Positions 8,771 through 17,796 of a stretch of DNA of 28,387 nt are shown here, piece by piece (position 1 is the stretch's first letter; the number at the start of each line of letters is the position of its first letter). Origin of the DNA: JBEHWX01 sp048498995 (GTDB taxonomy: Bacteria; Bacteroidota; Ignavibacteria; OLB7); assembly GCA_048498995.1 (NCBI GenBank), contig JBEHWX010000080.1:1-28387 (forward strand). Direction: 5' to 3'. Made by a program: the position numbers and the translations under genes. Under the pieces are notes generated by a model. The model had not been told where the DNA came from, ran no database searches, and worked only from the letters and a program-made list of their open reading frames with translations.

Positions 8771-8808
8771 ACGAAGGCGGTTTGGTGATTCCCACCTTCC
8801 GCCTTCGT
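8771..8808 (+). other. long hairpin after iscA
   Basis: ACGAAGGCGG at 8771-8780 pairs exactly with CCGCCTTCGT at 8799-8808; inside the loop GGTG and CACC can pair again. There is no T-run, so it may be a weak or Rho-assisted terminator, an RNA-stability element or a processing site between iscA and the distal hsc genes. The next 150 bases contain a short direct repeat (CCGACTCCGGAA twice, about 8863-8893) and no gene. Confidence 0.5.
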
Positions 8809-8960
8809 GCCGTTTCCGGCATGTTGGGTCCGGCACCGTCTCGGACAACTGACTTCGGACAACCGACTCCGGAAGCGGAACCGACTCCGGAAACGGAGCG
8901 GCGGATTCCCACACACGCGCCCTCTCACTACGCGCGATCATCGCGCGCAACGCACGCCTC

Positions 8961-9350
8961 ATGGACGAACAGAAAACATCCCCGGCCGACGGATCGGCGG
9001 CGCTCGACTACGATCCGAATTACGACGTCCTCGTCGACAAGCTCCACGCGCGGACCGTGGAGCGGAAGATCATCTGGGAGATCGGCGACGAGCCGGACGA
9101 GTACGTGGCTTCCCTGCAGGGGAAGATGACCTTCACGATCCGGCGCATCAAGGAGAACTACCGCTACCTGCTGACGATGCGCAACGAGACCGGCGAAGTG
9201 GTGTTCCGCATCTCGCACGACAATCTGGCCTCCTCCTCGAGCGAGGCGCTCCTCCGGCTCTACAAGCTGGCCGAGAGAATCGCCAAGCAGATCGACGAGG
9301 AAGTGGACAAGGCGATCGACCTTCTCGATACCCTGAGTGATGATGAGTGA
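8961..9350 (+). CDS. unrecognised small acidic protein between iscA and hscB
   Basis: A 129-aa protein with a predicted beta-rich middle (VERKIIWEIGDEPDEYVASLQGKMTFTIRRIKENYRYLLTMRN) and a helical end (SEALLRLYKLAERIAKQIDEEVDKAIDLL). The pattern KIxW, a bounded beta-sheet, a GEVVFRIS strand and a terminal LLRLYKLAER helix resembles small uncharacterised bacterial domains I cannot name. It has no cysteines, so it is not the ferredoxin usually found in isc operons. No clear ribosome-binding site is present; a 7-base GC hairpin with a 3-base loop (8931-8947) sits 13 bases before the ATG. Its stop overlaps the start of hscB, implying translational coupling. Confidence 0.8.
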   Translation: MDEQKTSPADGSAALDYDPNYDVLVDKLHARTVERKIIWEIGDEPDEYVASLQGKMTFTIRRIKENYRYLLTMRNETGEVVFRISHDNLASSSSEALLRLYKLAERIAKQIDEEVDKAIDLLDTLSDDE

Positions 9351-9966
9351 GACCCAGGAGGCTGGCTCCGGGGCCGAGGCCTCGGAGGATTATTTCGCGT
9401 TCATCGGACTTCCCCGACGGCTCACGCTCGATGAGGGGGAGCTGCAGCAACGCTATTTCTCCCTGAGCCGGGAGTTCCATCCCGATTTCCACGCGCAGGA
9501 GGCCGAGGAGGCCAAGCAGCTCAACCTGGAGCGCTCCAGCCTCCTCAACCGCGCCTACCGCACGCTGCGCGATCCGTTCGAGCGCGCGCGCTACCTCCTG
9601 TCGCTGGCCTGGCCGGACATGCCGTCGGCCGACCGGAAGGCGATCCCGCCCCATCTTCTGATGGAGGTGATGGAGATGCAGGAGATCGTCTCCGAGCTCC
9701 ACGCGGCCTCCCCGGATCGCCGCGACGCGCTGGAGGCGGCGCTGCTCGGCATCGAGGAGAAGCTCCGCGCCACGATGAACGGACTGCGCGCGGAGCTCGA
9801 CCGGATCGGAACCGACTGGGATCTGCTTCCGAAGGAGGCTTCCGAGGAGTCGCGCCAGGAAAAGCTCCGCTCGCTCAACTCGCTTCTGAACACCCGGAAT
9901 TATCTGCGGACGCTGCTGGCGACCATCGAGGCCGAGCTCCGCGGAGGCCCCGGCGTGCAGCACTGA
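9340..9966 (+). CDS. hscB: Fe-S assembly co-chaperone HscB
   Basis: A 208-aa J-domain protein that delivers IscU to HscA and stimulates its ATPase. The N-terminal J domain (DYFAFIGLPRRLTLDEGELQQRYFSLSREFHPDF) carries the HPD motif at residues 47-49, followed by LLNRAYRTLRDPFERARYLL, an HscB hallmark. The C-terminal part is the three-helix IscU-binding domain (HLLMEVMEMQEIVSE; LEAALLGIEEKL). The ATG at 9340 or the next codon at 9343 overlaps the preceding stop. It is slightly longer than E. coli HscB (171 aa). I see no N-terminal cysteine zinc motif. Confidence 0.94.
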   Translation: MMSETQEAGSGAEASEDYFAFIGLPRRLTLDEGELQQRYFSLSREFHPDFHAQEAEEAKQLNLERSSLLNRAYRTLRDPFERARYLLSLAWPDMPSADRKAIPPHLLMEVMEMQEIVSELHAASPDRRDALEAALLGIEEKLRATMNGLRAELDRIGTDWDLLPKEASEESRQEKLRSLNSLLNTRNYLRTLLATIEAELRGGPGVQH

Positions 9967-10055
9967 CCCACACGTGCCGCCCCGTACCGACGCGCGGCAC
10001 CGACTCGAACTCCCCGCGCCCCCTTGCCGGTGGCGCGCCTATCCTCTCTGGAATT

Positions 10056-11915
<1,860 letters not shown>

Positions 11916-12030
11916 GCGCGCGCCGGTCGGTCCCGCCGAGTGTCGTGGAATCGCGCAACGGCGCGGACCGGGAGCATCGTGGCGGAGGCCCGGGCGCGGG
12001 CCGGAGCACCGGCGACCGACGGAATGGAGC

Positions 12031-12069
12031 GGGCACCTTCCCGAAATCCGGAAGGTGCCCGATTTTTTT
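12031..12069 (+). terminator. intrinsic terminator of the isc cluster
   Basis: GGGCACCTTCC at 12031-12041 pairs perfectly with GGAAGGTGCCC at 12050-12060 around an 8-base loop, followed by GA and seven T residues. It is the clearest Rho-independent terminator in the window and marks the end of the iscR-hscA transcription unit. Confidence 0.93.
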
Positions 12070-12154
12070 GCTTGCGGACCGTGTAAGCTTGGCCGGGGAT
12101 GCCGTGTCCTTCCCAGGGAGACGCGGTTTTCGAGGTCTCCGGTGTAAAATTCTG

Positions 12155-12185
12155 TTGAGTATTACGCAATGCTTTCCTAATGTTG
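12155..12185 (+). promoter_or_regulatory. Bacteroidota-type promoter of the Kelch/Omp28-like gene
   Basis: TTG at 12155-12157, then 20 bases, then TAATGTTG at 12178-12185, which matches TAnnTTTG at five of the six fixed positions. The spacing equals that of the isc promoter. The region 12120-12300 is clearly more AT-rich than its surroundings. Predicted start is about 12191, giving an approximately 115-base 5' leader before the ATG at 12306. Confidence 0.5.
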
Positions 12186-12305
12186 AGAGTTGGTGTGTCC
12201 GGGTCGATTCGTCCCTCGAACCACGGGCTCCCCACAACTCGCAACAGACCAATTTCGGGAACCCATATCATTTCAGTTTTCTTTCACCTTACCTGGAGTC
12301 ACTGC

Positions 12306-14669
12306 ATGACTACATTGTACAGAGTGAGCTGGCGATCGTTGATGGCGCTGGCGGTTCTCTTTGTACTGGGCGCGGGCAACGTGCTTGCGCAATGGTCGGA
12401 GATGCCGTACTTGAGCAACGCGCGCAGCCTGCACGCGGTCGCCTGGCTTGACGGCAAGATCTACATCGCGGGCGGACTCAGCTCCGGCACGCAGCTGACC
12501 GACACACGGGTTCTTGACGTCGCCGGCAACGCCAGCGACTGGTCGAACCTGACGGCAATTGACGGCCCGCGCTGGGGCAGCTACGGCGCCGGCGTCAACG
12601 GCAAGTTCTACATCACCGGCGGCCTCTTCCAGACCTCGTCCGGCTACTCCTTCGTGGTGCGCACGGCCGAGTTCGATCCGGCCAAGAACAGCTACTCGCT
12701 CAAGGCGCAGATGCCGGTTCCGGTCGTTCAGATGGCCGGCACCGTCGTCAACGGCAAGATCCTCCTGTTCGGCGGCGTCTCGGTCTCGGGCAACCAGTTC
12801 GCCCTGACCCGCACCGTGCAGATGTATGATCCGGCCACCGATACCTGGACCAAGATCACCGACGGACCGGCCGCCGCCAGCGGCATGTCGGCCGTGGCGA
12901 TCGGCAACACGGTCTATCTGATCGGCGGCAACGCCGGCGGCTCGGACTTCCCGAACGTCTACAAGGGCACCTTCAACGGCACCGACATCACCGACTGGGC
13001 TCCGACCACCGACCTTCCGGTGGCCACCAGCGGCGGCGCCGCCGGCGTGCTCAACGGCAAGATCGTCTACACCGGCGGTCGCAACGGACAGATCCTCAGC
13101 ACCCGTACCTTCATCTACGACCCGGCCACCCGCAAGTGGACCTCGTCGTTCGGCCTTCCGATGCCGTCGGCCGACGTGCACAACCTCGTCGGTGACGGCA
13201 CCGCGCTCTACCTCGTCAGCGGCGACGGGAACGCCAACGTCTACAAGTTCGTCGAGGGTGAGTCCAAGCCGGTCGCCTCGGTCGGTCCGAGCGACCTGCT
13301 GATGACCGTCGCCAAGGGACAGACCGTCACCAAGACGATCTTCACCGAGAACAAGGGCACGGCTCCGCTGACGATCACCCCGGAGGTCCCGTCGACCTCG
13401 CCGTGGCTGACCGCTCAGAGCGTGACGATCGCTCCGGGCACCAAGCAGGAGTACAACCTCACGATCAACACCAGCGCCCTGACGGCCGGCTACTACACCA
13501 CGACCGTCGACCTGAAGACCAACGACGCCTCGCAGGCCTCCGTCCCGGTGACGGTCCACCTGTTCGTTGCCAACGAGTTCAACCCGCAGCCGACGAAGGT
13601 CGTTGTCGAGGAAGGAACCGGCACGTGGTGCGGCTGGTGCCCGTACGGCCACGCGACGATCGCCGAGCTCGAGGATGAGCATCCGGGTCAGATCATCTCC
13701 ATGGCCTACCATGGCGGCACCGCGACCGACAAGATGATCTTCACCGCTGGCCAGAACCTGGTCAACAAGCTCGGCCTGGGTGGCTATCCGAACGCGACGA
13801 TCCAGCGCTGGCTCTTCGCCGGCCAGAGCGTCCGCATGCTCGACATCAACTCGAACCCGGATAACTTCAAGGCCTACGCCGACACCGTGCTCGATCGCCA
13901 GCCGATGGCTCCGGCCTCGATCACGATCACGAAGGCCGAGTACAACCCGACGACCAAGAAGATCACCGGCACCGTGCACATCAAGTTCGACGCCGCCTAC
14001 GCGCTGCCGGCCGGATCGAAGATCGCCATGACGGTCGTCGCCGTGCAGGACAGCATCGTCGGTGAGCAGACCAAGTACTACTCGGACGGCTCGCCGACCG
14101 ATGAGTTCACCGACTACGTTCACCGTCACGCCGTCCGCGGCATGTACCCGAACGAGAATGGTCTGGCCCTGACGATTCCGGACGCCGCCATGCAGGATGG
14201 CTACATCATGCCGGGCACCGAGTTCACGCAGGACTTCACGGTCACGCCGCAGTCGAACTCGACCTACGCGTTCGACGCCACGCACGCCACGATCGTGGCC
14301 CTGGTTCAGGAGAACATCGGCACCAACCTCGGTCCGCTCCTCCAGGGACAGGAAGTTCCGGTGACGATCGCCAGTGGTGCCTCGGTCGACGTCACCACGG
14401 GTGAGACCCGTGGCATGTCGCTGACCCACTATCCGAACCCGGCCAACGGCATGACGAACATCGCCTTCCAGGTTGCCAACAGCGGCAGCGCGACGGTCGA
14501 TATCTACAACCTGACCGGCCAGAAGGTCGCCACGGTTGCTGACGGCTTCCGCGCCGCCGGCACCTACAACGTCCAGTTCGACGCCGCGAAGCTCATCAAC
14601 GGAGCCTACGTGGTCACGCTGACCAGCAACGGCACCAAGGTGAGCCACTTCATGTCCGTCGTCCACTAA
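12306..14669 (+). CDS. secreted Kelch / BACON-like / Omp28-type thioredoxin fusion with T9SS tail
   Basis: A 787-aa protein. Residues 1-28 are a signal peptide ending VLA, before QWSEMP. Residues about 30-320 contain Kelch-type blades (VAWLDGKIYIAGGL, VNGKFYITGGLF, VNGKILLFGGV, AIGNTVYLIGGN, VLNGKIVYTGGR), forming a beta-propeller. Residues about 325-422 resemble a BACON/Ig-like domain (TAPLTI, SPWLTA, GTKQEYNLTI). From about 428 the segment VVVEEGTGTWCGWCPYG has the CGWC redox motif at 442-445 and resembles the Omp28-type thioredoxin-like family. Residues about 704-787 are a T9SS type A sorting domain (HYPNPANG, VDIYNLTGQKV, LINGAYVVTL). The ATG at 12306 has GGAG 7 bases before it; an upstream in-frame ATG at 12180 overlaps the promoter. 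The likely location is the cell surface or outside. The substrate is unknown. Confidence 0.88.
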   Translation: MTTLYRVSWRSLMALAVLFVLGAGNVLAQWSEMPYLSNARSLHAVAWLDGKIYIAGGLSSGTQLTDTRVLDVAGNASDWSNLTAIDGPRWGSYGAGVNGKFYITGGLFQTSSGYSFVVRTAEFDPAKNSYSLKAQMPVPVVQMAGTVVNGKILLFGGVSVSGNQFALTRTVQMYDPATDTWTKITDGPAAASGMSAVAIGNTVYLIGGNAGGSDFPNVYKGTFNGTDITDWAPTTDLPVATSGGAAGVLNGKIVYTGGRNGQILSTRTFIYDPATRKWTSSFGLPMPSADVHNLVGDGTALYLVSGDGNANVYKFVEGESKPVASVGPSDLLMTVAKGQTVTKTIFTENKGTAPLTITPEVPSTSPWLTAQSVTIAPGTKQEYNLTINTSALTAGYYTTTVDLKTNDASQASVPVTVHLFVANEFNPQPTKVVVEEGTGTWCGWCPYGHATIAELEDEHPGQIISMAYHGGTATDKMIFTAGQNLVNKLGLGGYPNATIQRWLFAGQSVRMLDINSNPDNFKAYADTVLDRQPMAPASITITKAEYNPTTKKITGTVHIKFDAAYALPAGSKIAMTVVAVQDSIVGEQTKYYSDGSPTDEFTDYVHRHAVRGMYPNENGLALTIPDAAMQDGYIMPGTEFTQDFTVTPQSNSTYAFDATHATIVALVQENIGTNLGPLLQGQEVPVTIASGASVDVTTGETRGMSLTHYPNPANGMTNIAFQVANSGSATVDIYNLTGQKVATVADGFRAAGTYNVQFDAAKLINGAYVVTLTSNGTKVSHFMSVVH

Positions 14670-14696
14670 GACTGGGCCCGGATATCCGATCTGAGC

Positions 14697-14727
14697 AAGG
14701 GGCTCCGCTGCACAAGCGGGGCCCCTT
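14697..14727 (+). terminator. terminator of the Kelch/Omp28-like gene
   Basis: AAGGGGCTCCGC at 14697-14708 pairs with GCGGGGCCCCTT at 14716-14727 (one G-T wobble) around a 7-base loop, followed by a weakly T-rich stretch. It starts 27 bases after the stop codon. Confidence 0.75.
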
Positions 14728-14750
14728 CTCGTTTCAATCACCTCCCCCCC

Positions 14751-14833
14751 TCTCCGACTCACACTCCCCCTCTCCGACTCACGCTCCAACCTCTCCGACT
14801 CACACTCCAACCTCTCCGACTCACACTCCAACC
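14751..14833 (+). repeat. tandem 20-21-base repeat, four copies
   Basis: Four consecutive units beginning TCTCCGACTCAC at 14751, 14771, 14792 and 14813. The last two are identical; the first two differ at the 3' end (CCCCC instead of CCAACC) or by A to G at one base. A partial copy of the unit end precedes the array. No coding frame is evident. Confidence 0.85.
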
Positions 14834-15082
14834 GCGACCGATCCCGAGCGCATCACGGCAAGGGAGCTTCAGAACCAAGGCGTCACGAAGCCGACGCGAC
14901 CTGGTGCTTCGCACACGGAATGAGTCGGCCAGGTGTCGCGGGGAGCCGTCCCGGACATTCGCGACAGCCGGGTGGACATTACACGGTTTTGTGAACCGAG
15001 GGGGAGCTCATCACTCAATTTTGCGTACATTGCGTCGTCTTTACATCAGCCTCGGTGATGTCGAGACGGCTCTTTTACAACT
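14834..15082 (+). other. non-coding stretch upstream of ssrA
   Basis: No gene is supported here. The right half turns AT-richer; CAATTTTG at 15016-15023 is one mismatch from the -7 consensus TAnnTTTG, with TTTTG at 14987-14991, a 24-base gap that is longer than in the two better promoters. It is the best candidate for the ssrA promoter but weak. Confidence 0.3.
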
Positions 15083-15455
15083 GGGGATGCAATGGTTTCG
15101 ACGGGGGGCGGGCTGCTTGCGGTTGCGCTGTCGCGCTGTGCTCATCGGGCGCGTTATCTCCACATGAGCGAAACGTACATGCGGACTCTTTCGAGTACCG
15201 TCTCGCTGCCTAAGTTGGACTTAGTGTAGTGAGCATCCGGCCGGGATCTGCCCATTGATTCCGGACTTCGGGTGACGACTCCAATGGGATTGCGATCCAG
15301 CTCGGCGAGCGGTGACGATCGTGAAACTTCAGCTCGCTGGCGTACGGGTAACCCTGTCGATCGGGATACCATGCGTGAGATCTAAAGATCGACTACACAG
15401 CGTAGTGGCCTCAGGAGTTTCTCTTCGGACGCGGGTTCGATTCCCGCCATCTCCA
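15083..15455 (+). ncRNA. ssrA: transfer-messenger RNA (tmRNA)
   Basis: The 5' end GGGGATGCAATGGTTTCGAC is the standard tmRNA start, and GGGGATG pairs with CATCTCC at 15448-15454 to make the acceptor stem. The 3' part carries the T-arm GCGGGTTCGATTCCCGC. The CCA end is not fully encoded (the genome reads ACA from 15455), so it would be completed by CCA addition. The likely tag frame runs from GCG at 15181 to TAA at 15211 and gives ADSFEYRLAA, ending in the usual LAA protease signal. tmRNA with SmpB rescues stalled ribosomes and labels incomplete proteins for degradation. A perfect terminator follows 11 bases later. The end coordinates are fixed by stem pairing; the resume codon is inferred. 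Confidence 0.95.
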
Positions 15456-15466
15456 CAGTTCAAGGC

Positions 15467-15503
15467 AAAAAGCCGCGATTTCTACCAGAGATCGCGGCTT
15501 TTT
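15467..15503 (+). terminator. intrinsic terminator of ssrA
   Basis: AAAAAGCCGCGAT at 15467-15479 pairs perfectly with ATCGCGGCTTTTT at 15491-15503 around an 11-base loop, ending in five T residues. The A-tract on the 5' side means it may also work in reverse. Confidence 0.92.
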
Positions 15504-15867
15504 CATGTTGGGACACGAATCCGGGCGATTCCCCCTCCCCTTTATCACTCCACGCATCACATCTCTCCTTTCTTCCGGTAGTGTCGCGTCGTGAGTGCTC
15601 CCATCGGCGCTCGCGCGGGCGTTCGGCACAACTAGTCCGCGGAATTCCTTCGCGCCAGCCGCCACGAATCTCCTCAACCCGCTCCGGCACGAAGAGCGTC
15701 CGGGGTACACAAAAGAGGACTCGATGGTTAGGCAACCGGCGAGCTACCTTCTCTCGCTCGGGCGATCGGGACACGGCGGGGCTCTGGGCAGTTTGGTAAC
15801 TTCTCCGGCCGCCCGCGTGTTCACCGAGAGCGCGGCGGCCCGATCCCATCTCTTCGGAGCTTGGCAC
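15504..15867 (+). other. leader region of the propeller gene group
   Basis: No separate gene is supported. The frame of the next gene stays open leftward to 15595, and an ATG at 15724 preceded by AGAGGA could start a longer product, but that would put about 65 residues before the signal peptide. No clear TAnnTTTG promoter was seen. Confidence 0.4.
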
Positions 15868-17793
15868 ATGCTCGGCACTTCACGCCCCCATCCACACGCC
15901 CTCCTCCCACGATCGCTCATGGTGCTGGCGCTTGCCCTCGTGGCGACCGTGGCTGCTCACGGCCAGCCGGAGACGAACCCCTGCTCCATCGGATGGGCAC
16001 AGGCACCCCGCATCGACCCACGGAACTTCTATGTCAACTGTTTCCCCGAGCTCGGACGGATGATCGGCACCATCACCCACCCGCACTTCCCCGGCGATGG
16101 CGAGGAGTACGGCGCCTCCGTCTATGCCGTGGGCGACGTTGACTGGGACTCGATCGCCGACTGGATCGTGACGCATCGCCGTGCCGATACTTCGGTAAAA
16201 GGCGTGCCGGTGGAACTCCTGTTATATCATGGCAGGCGTGGAGGACTCCCTCCCGTGGAGAGCGGTCAACGAATCGGTCCGAGCGAGCTTGGAACCATGA
16301 CAACGTTTCTTACCGCGGGAGACTTTGATCGCAATTCATACAAAGACATCGTTGTAAGCGTGCGACAGTATGGTGACACCAGTTTCGGAGGCGGTTCCCA
16401 TGATATCGGCTTAGTCATTGTGTTCTGGGGAGGCAAGAACGGTTACAGCATCACAGATACCACGCGGCTCCAGTGTGGTGAACAAATGTGGCTTGGTCCG
16501 CAAGGTGGACTGAGCTATGACTTTGATGGTGATGGCATCGAAGATCTCATGACGTGGAGCCAAAGTGGTTTCAGCAATGGACAGGTCATCAAGCTACCCT
16601 CGATCTTCATCTTTAAGGGCTCAAAACTGTCACGATGGGGGCAAGCTACGGGATCGCGGTTACCTGTTTGGAGCTGGTGGAACAGTCCAACTACGCGGTT
16701 CTATACCAACGTACTGAAGACACTCGATCAAGACCTGGATGGAAACAACGATATAGTTTTTTATTTGAACCATGATGCTGGCAGCGCAGAGACCGCGCAA
16801 GTCTCGATCCTTTATGGCAAACCGGGGGGCGGATTTCCGGACACAAGCGCGGTCAACATTCAAACGATCCTGTTCGACCGGCCGGATTCAACACTACTGC
16901 CCGGATCGTTTTCGATGTTGAGCGATGTTTCAGGAGACTCGATTCCCGAATTGCTGGTCTTCGACAACGATCTTCGAGCGCTTCGGGTGTACATCGGCCT
17001 GCGCGGACAACGGCTTCTTCAACAGTATGGCGGTGGCAATGAACCCGCGCATCCCGACTCCACTGTCTGGTGGGGTAAGCCCTGGGCACGCATCGATATG
17101 CCCAACAAGATCAACCCCGATAGCTGGAACCACCCGGAGAACCTTCTCTTCGACCTCGGAGATGCCAACTTCGACGGCGTCAACGACCTCTGGCTGGTGA
17201 GTGTGCCGTTTCTCATCTGCTATTCGAGCGGCTACGCCCTGGATAGCCTGATCGACGGCATGGCCGACCTGCGCCCCTGGGATGGCGCCAGCTTCGGAGG
17301 CATCGTTCGTCTCGGCGATATCGATGGCAGTGGCGTTCCGGCATTCTCGATCAACTCCGATGTCTTCCCGCATGATTACCCCGAAGCCTTCCCCGGCGGC
17401 ATCAAGTTCTTCAAGATGACCGACAGCGTTCCCTGGTGGAACGGATTCGGGGAGGGACGGCGCTACCCTCCCTATACGCTCCGAAGCACCGTGGCCGACG
17501 TGACGACCGAACCGAGAGATAGCCGAGCCACGATGCTCGCGCCTCTGGTGATGGAAGCACGGCCGAACCCGACCACCGGGGAGATCCGGCTCTCCTGGAC
17601 GATGCCGGCCGACGGGACGTCGTCTCTCACAATCTCCAACGAATCCGGACGGGAGCTGGAGCTCATCCGACTGACTCCTGGCTCAACCTCGATCGTATGG
17701 AGTTGCGCCGGAATGCCGGCCGGCGTATACTTAGCGACACTCCGAATCGGTGCCACGTCCGCAGCGTCCAAAGTTGTCAAGAGAGGAGCGTAA
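15868..17793 (+). CDS. secreted FG-GAP/VCBS-type propeller protein 1 with T9SS tail
   Basis: A 641-aa protein. Start chosen at the ATG at 15868 with GGAG 8 bases upstream; residues 1-32 are then a signal peptide (LMVLALALVATVAAHG before QPETNP). The body has repeated acidic, calcium-loop-like blades: GDFDRNSYKD (151-160), DFDGDGIED (218-226), DQDLDGNND (287-295), DVSGDSIPE (353-361), GDANFDGVND and GDIDGSGVP. This is the integrin-like FG-GAP/VCBS propeller pattern. The last about 80 residues (MEARPNPTTGEIRLSW, LTISNESGREL, GVYLATLRI) form a T9SS type A sorting domain. It is the first of three adjacent paralogs. Bases 16233-16828 (about residues 122-320) are AT-richer and unlike the paralog at 17797, whereas flanking parts are nearly identical. 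Function unknown; surface adhesion or binding is plausible from the fold. Confidence 0.88.
   Translation: MLGTSRPHPHALLPRSLMVLALALVATVAAHGQPETNPCSIGWAQAPRIDPRNFYVNCFPELGRMIGTITHPHFPGDGEEYGASVYAVGDVDWDSIADWIVTHRRADTSVKGVPVELLLYHGRRGGLPPVESGQRIGPSELGTMTTFLTAGDFDRNSYKDIVVSVRQYGDTSFGGGSHDIGLVIVFWGGKNGYSITDTTRLQCGEQMWLGPQGGLSYDFDGDGIEDLMTWSQSGFSNGQVIKLPSIFIFKGSKLSRWGQATGSRLPVWSWWNSPTTRFYTNVLKTLDQDLDGNNDIVFYLNHDAGSAETAQVSILYGKPGGGFPDTSAVNIQTILFDRPDSTLLPGSFSMLSDVSGDSIPELLVFDNDLRALRVYIGLRGQRLLQQYGGGNEPAHPDSTVWWGKPWARIDMPNKINPDSWNHPENLLFDLGDANFDGVNDLWLVSVPFLICYSSGYALDSLIDGMADLRPWDGASFGGIVRLGDIDGSGVPAFSINSDVFPHDYPEAFPGGIKFFKMTDSVPWWNGFGEGRRYPPYTLRSTVADVTTEPRDSRATMLAPLVMEARPNPTTGEIRLSWTMPADGTSSLTISNESGRELELIRLTPGSTSIVWSCAGMPAGVYLATLRIGATSAASKVVKRGA
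16147..16232 (+). repeat. 86-base direct repeat, copy 1 (identical in next paralog)
   Basis: Identical base for base to 18058-18143 inside the next gene. Identity stops abruptly after TTATATCATGG; a second identical block (16872-16916 versus 18765-18809) follows the diverged core. Confidence 0.9.
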
Positions 17794-17796
17794 CCA

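Noticed and set aside
12180..12305. Upstream in-frame ATG for the Kelch/Omp28-like gene
   Set aside because: It overlaps the predicted -7 element, would put 42 residues before the signal peptide, and has no ribosome-binding site; the ATG at 12306 has GGAG.
12273..14831. 852-codon minus-strand open frame opposite the Kelch/Omp28-like gene
   Set aside because: Antisense shadow rich in Val, Arg, Gly and His with no recognisable domain; it also runs through the tandem repeat and terminator.
15631..15647. Run of restriction-site-like sequence (ACTAGT, CCGCGG, GAATTC) suggestive of vector polylinker
   Set aside because: Flanking DNA is normal for the genome and no other vector sequence is seen; three sites in 17 bases can occur by chance.
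15595..15867. Longer N-terminus for propeller protein 1
   Set aside because: The extension precedes a complete signal peptide and has no counterpart in the two paralogs.
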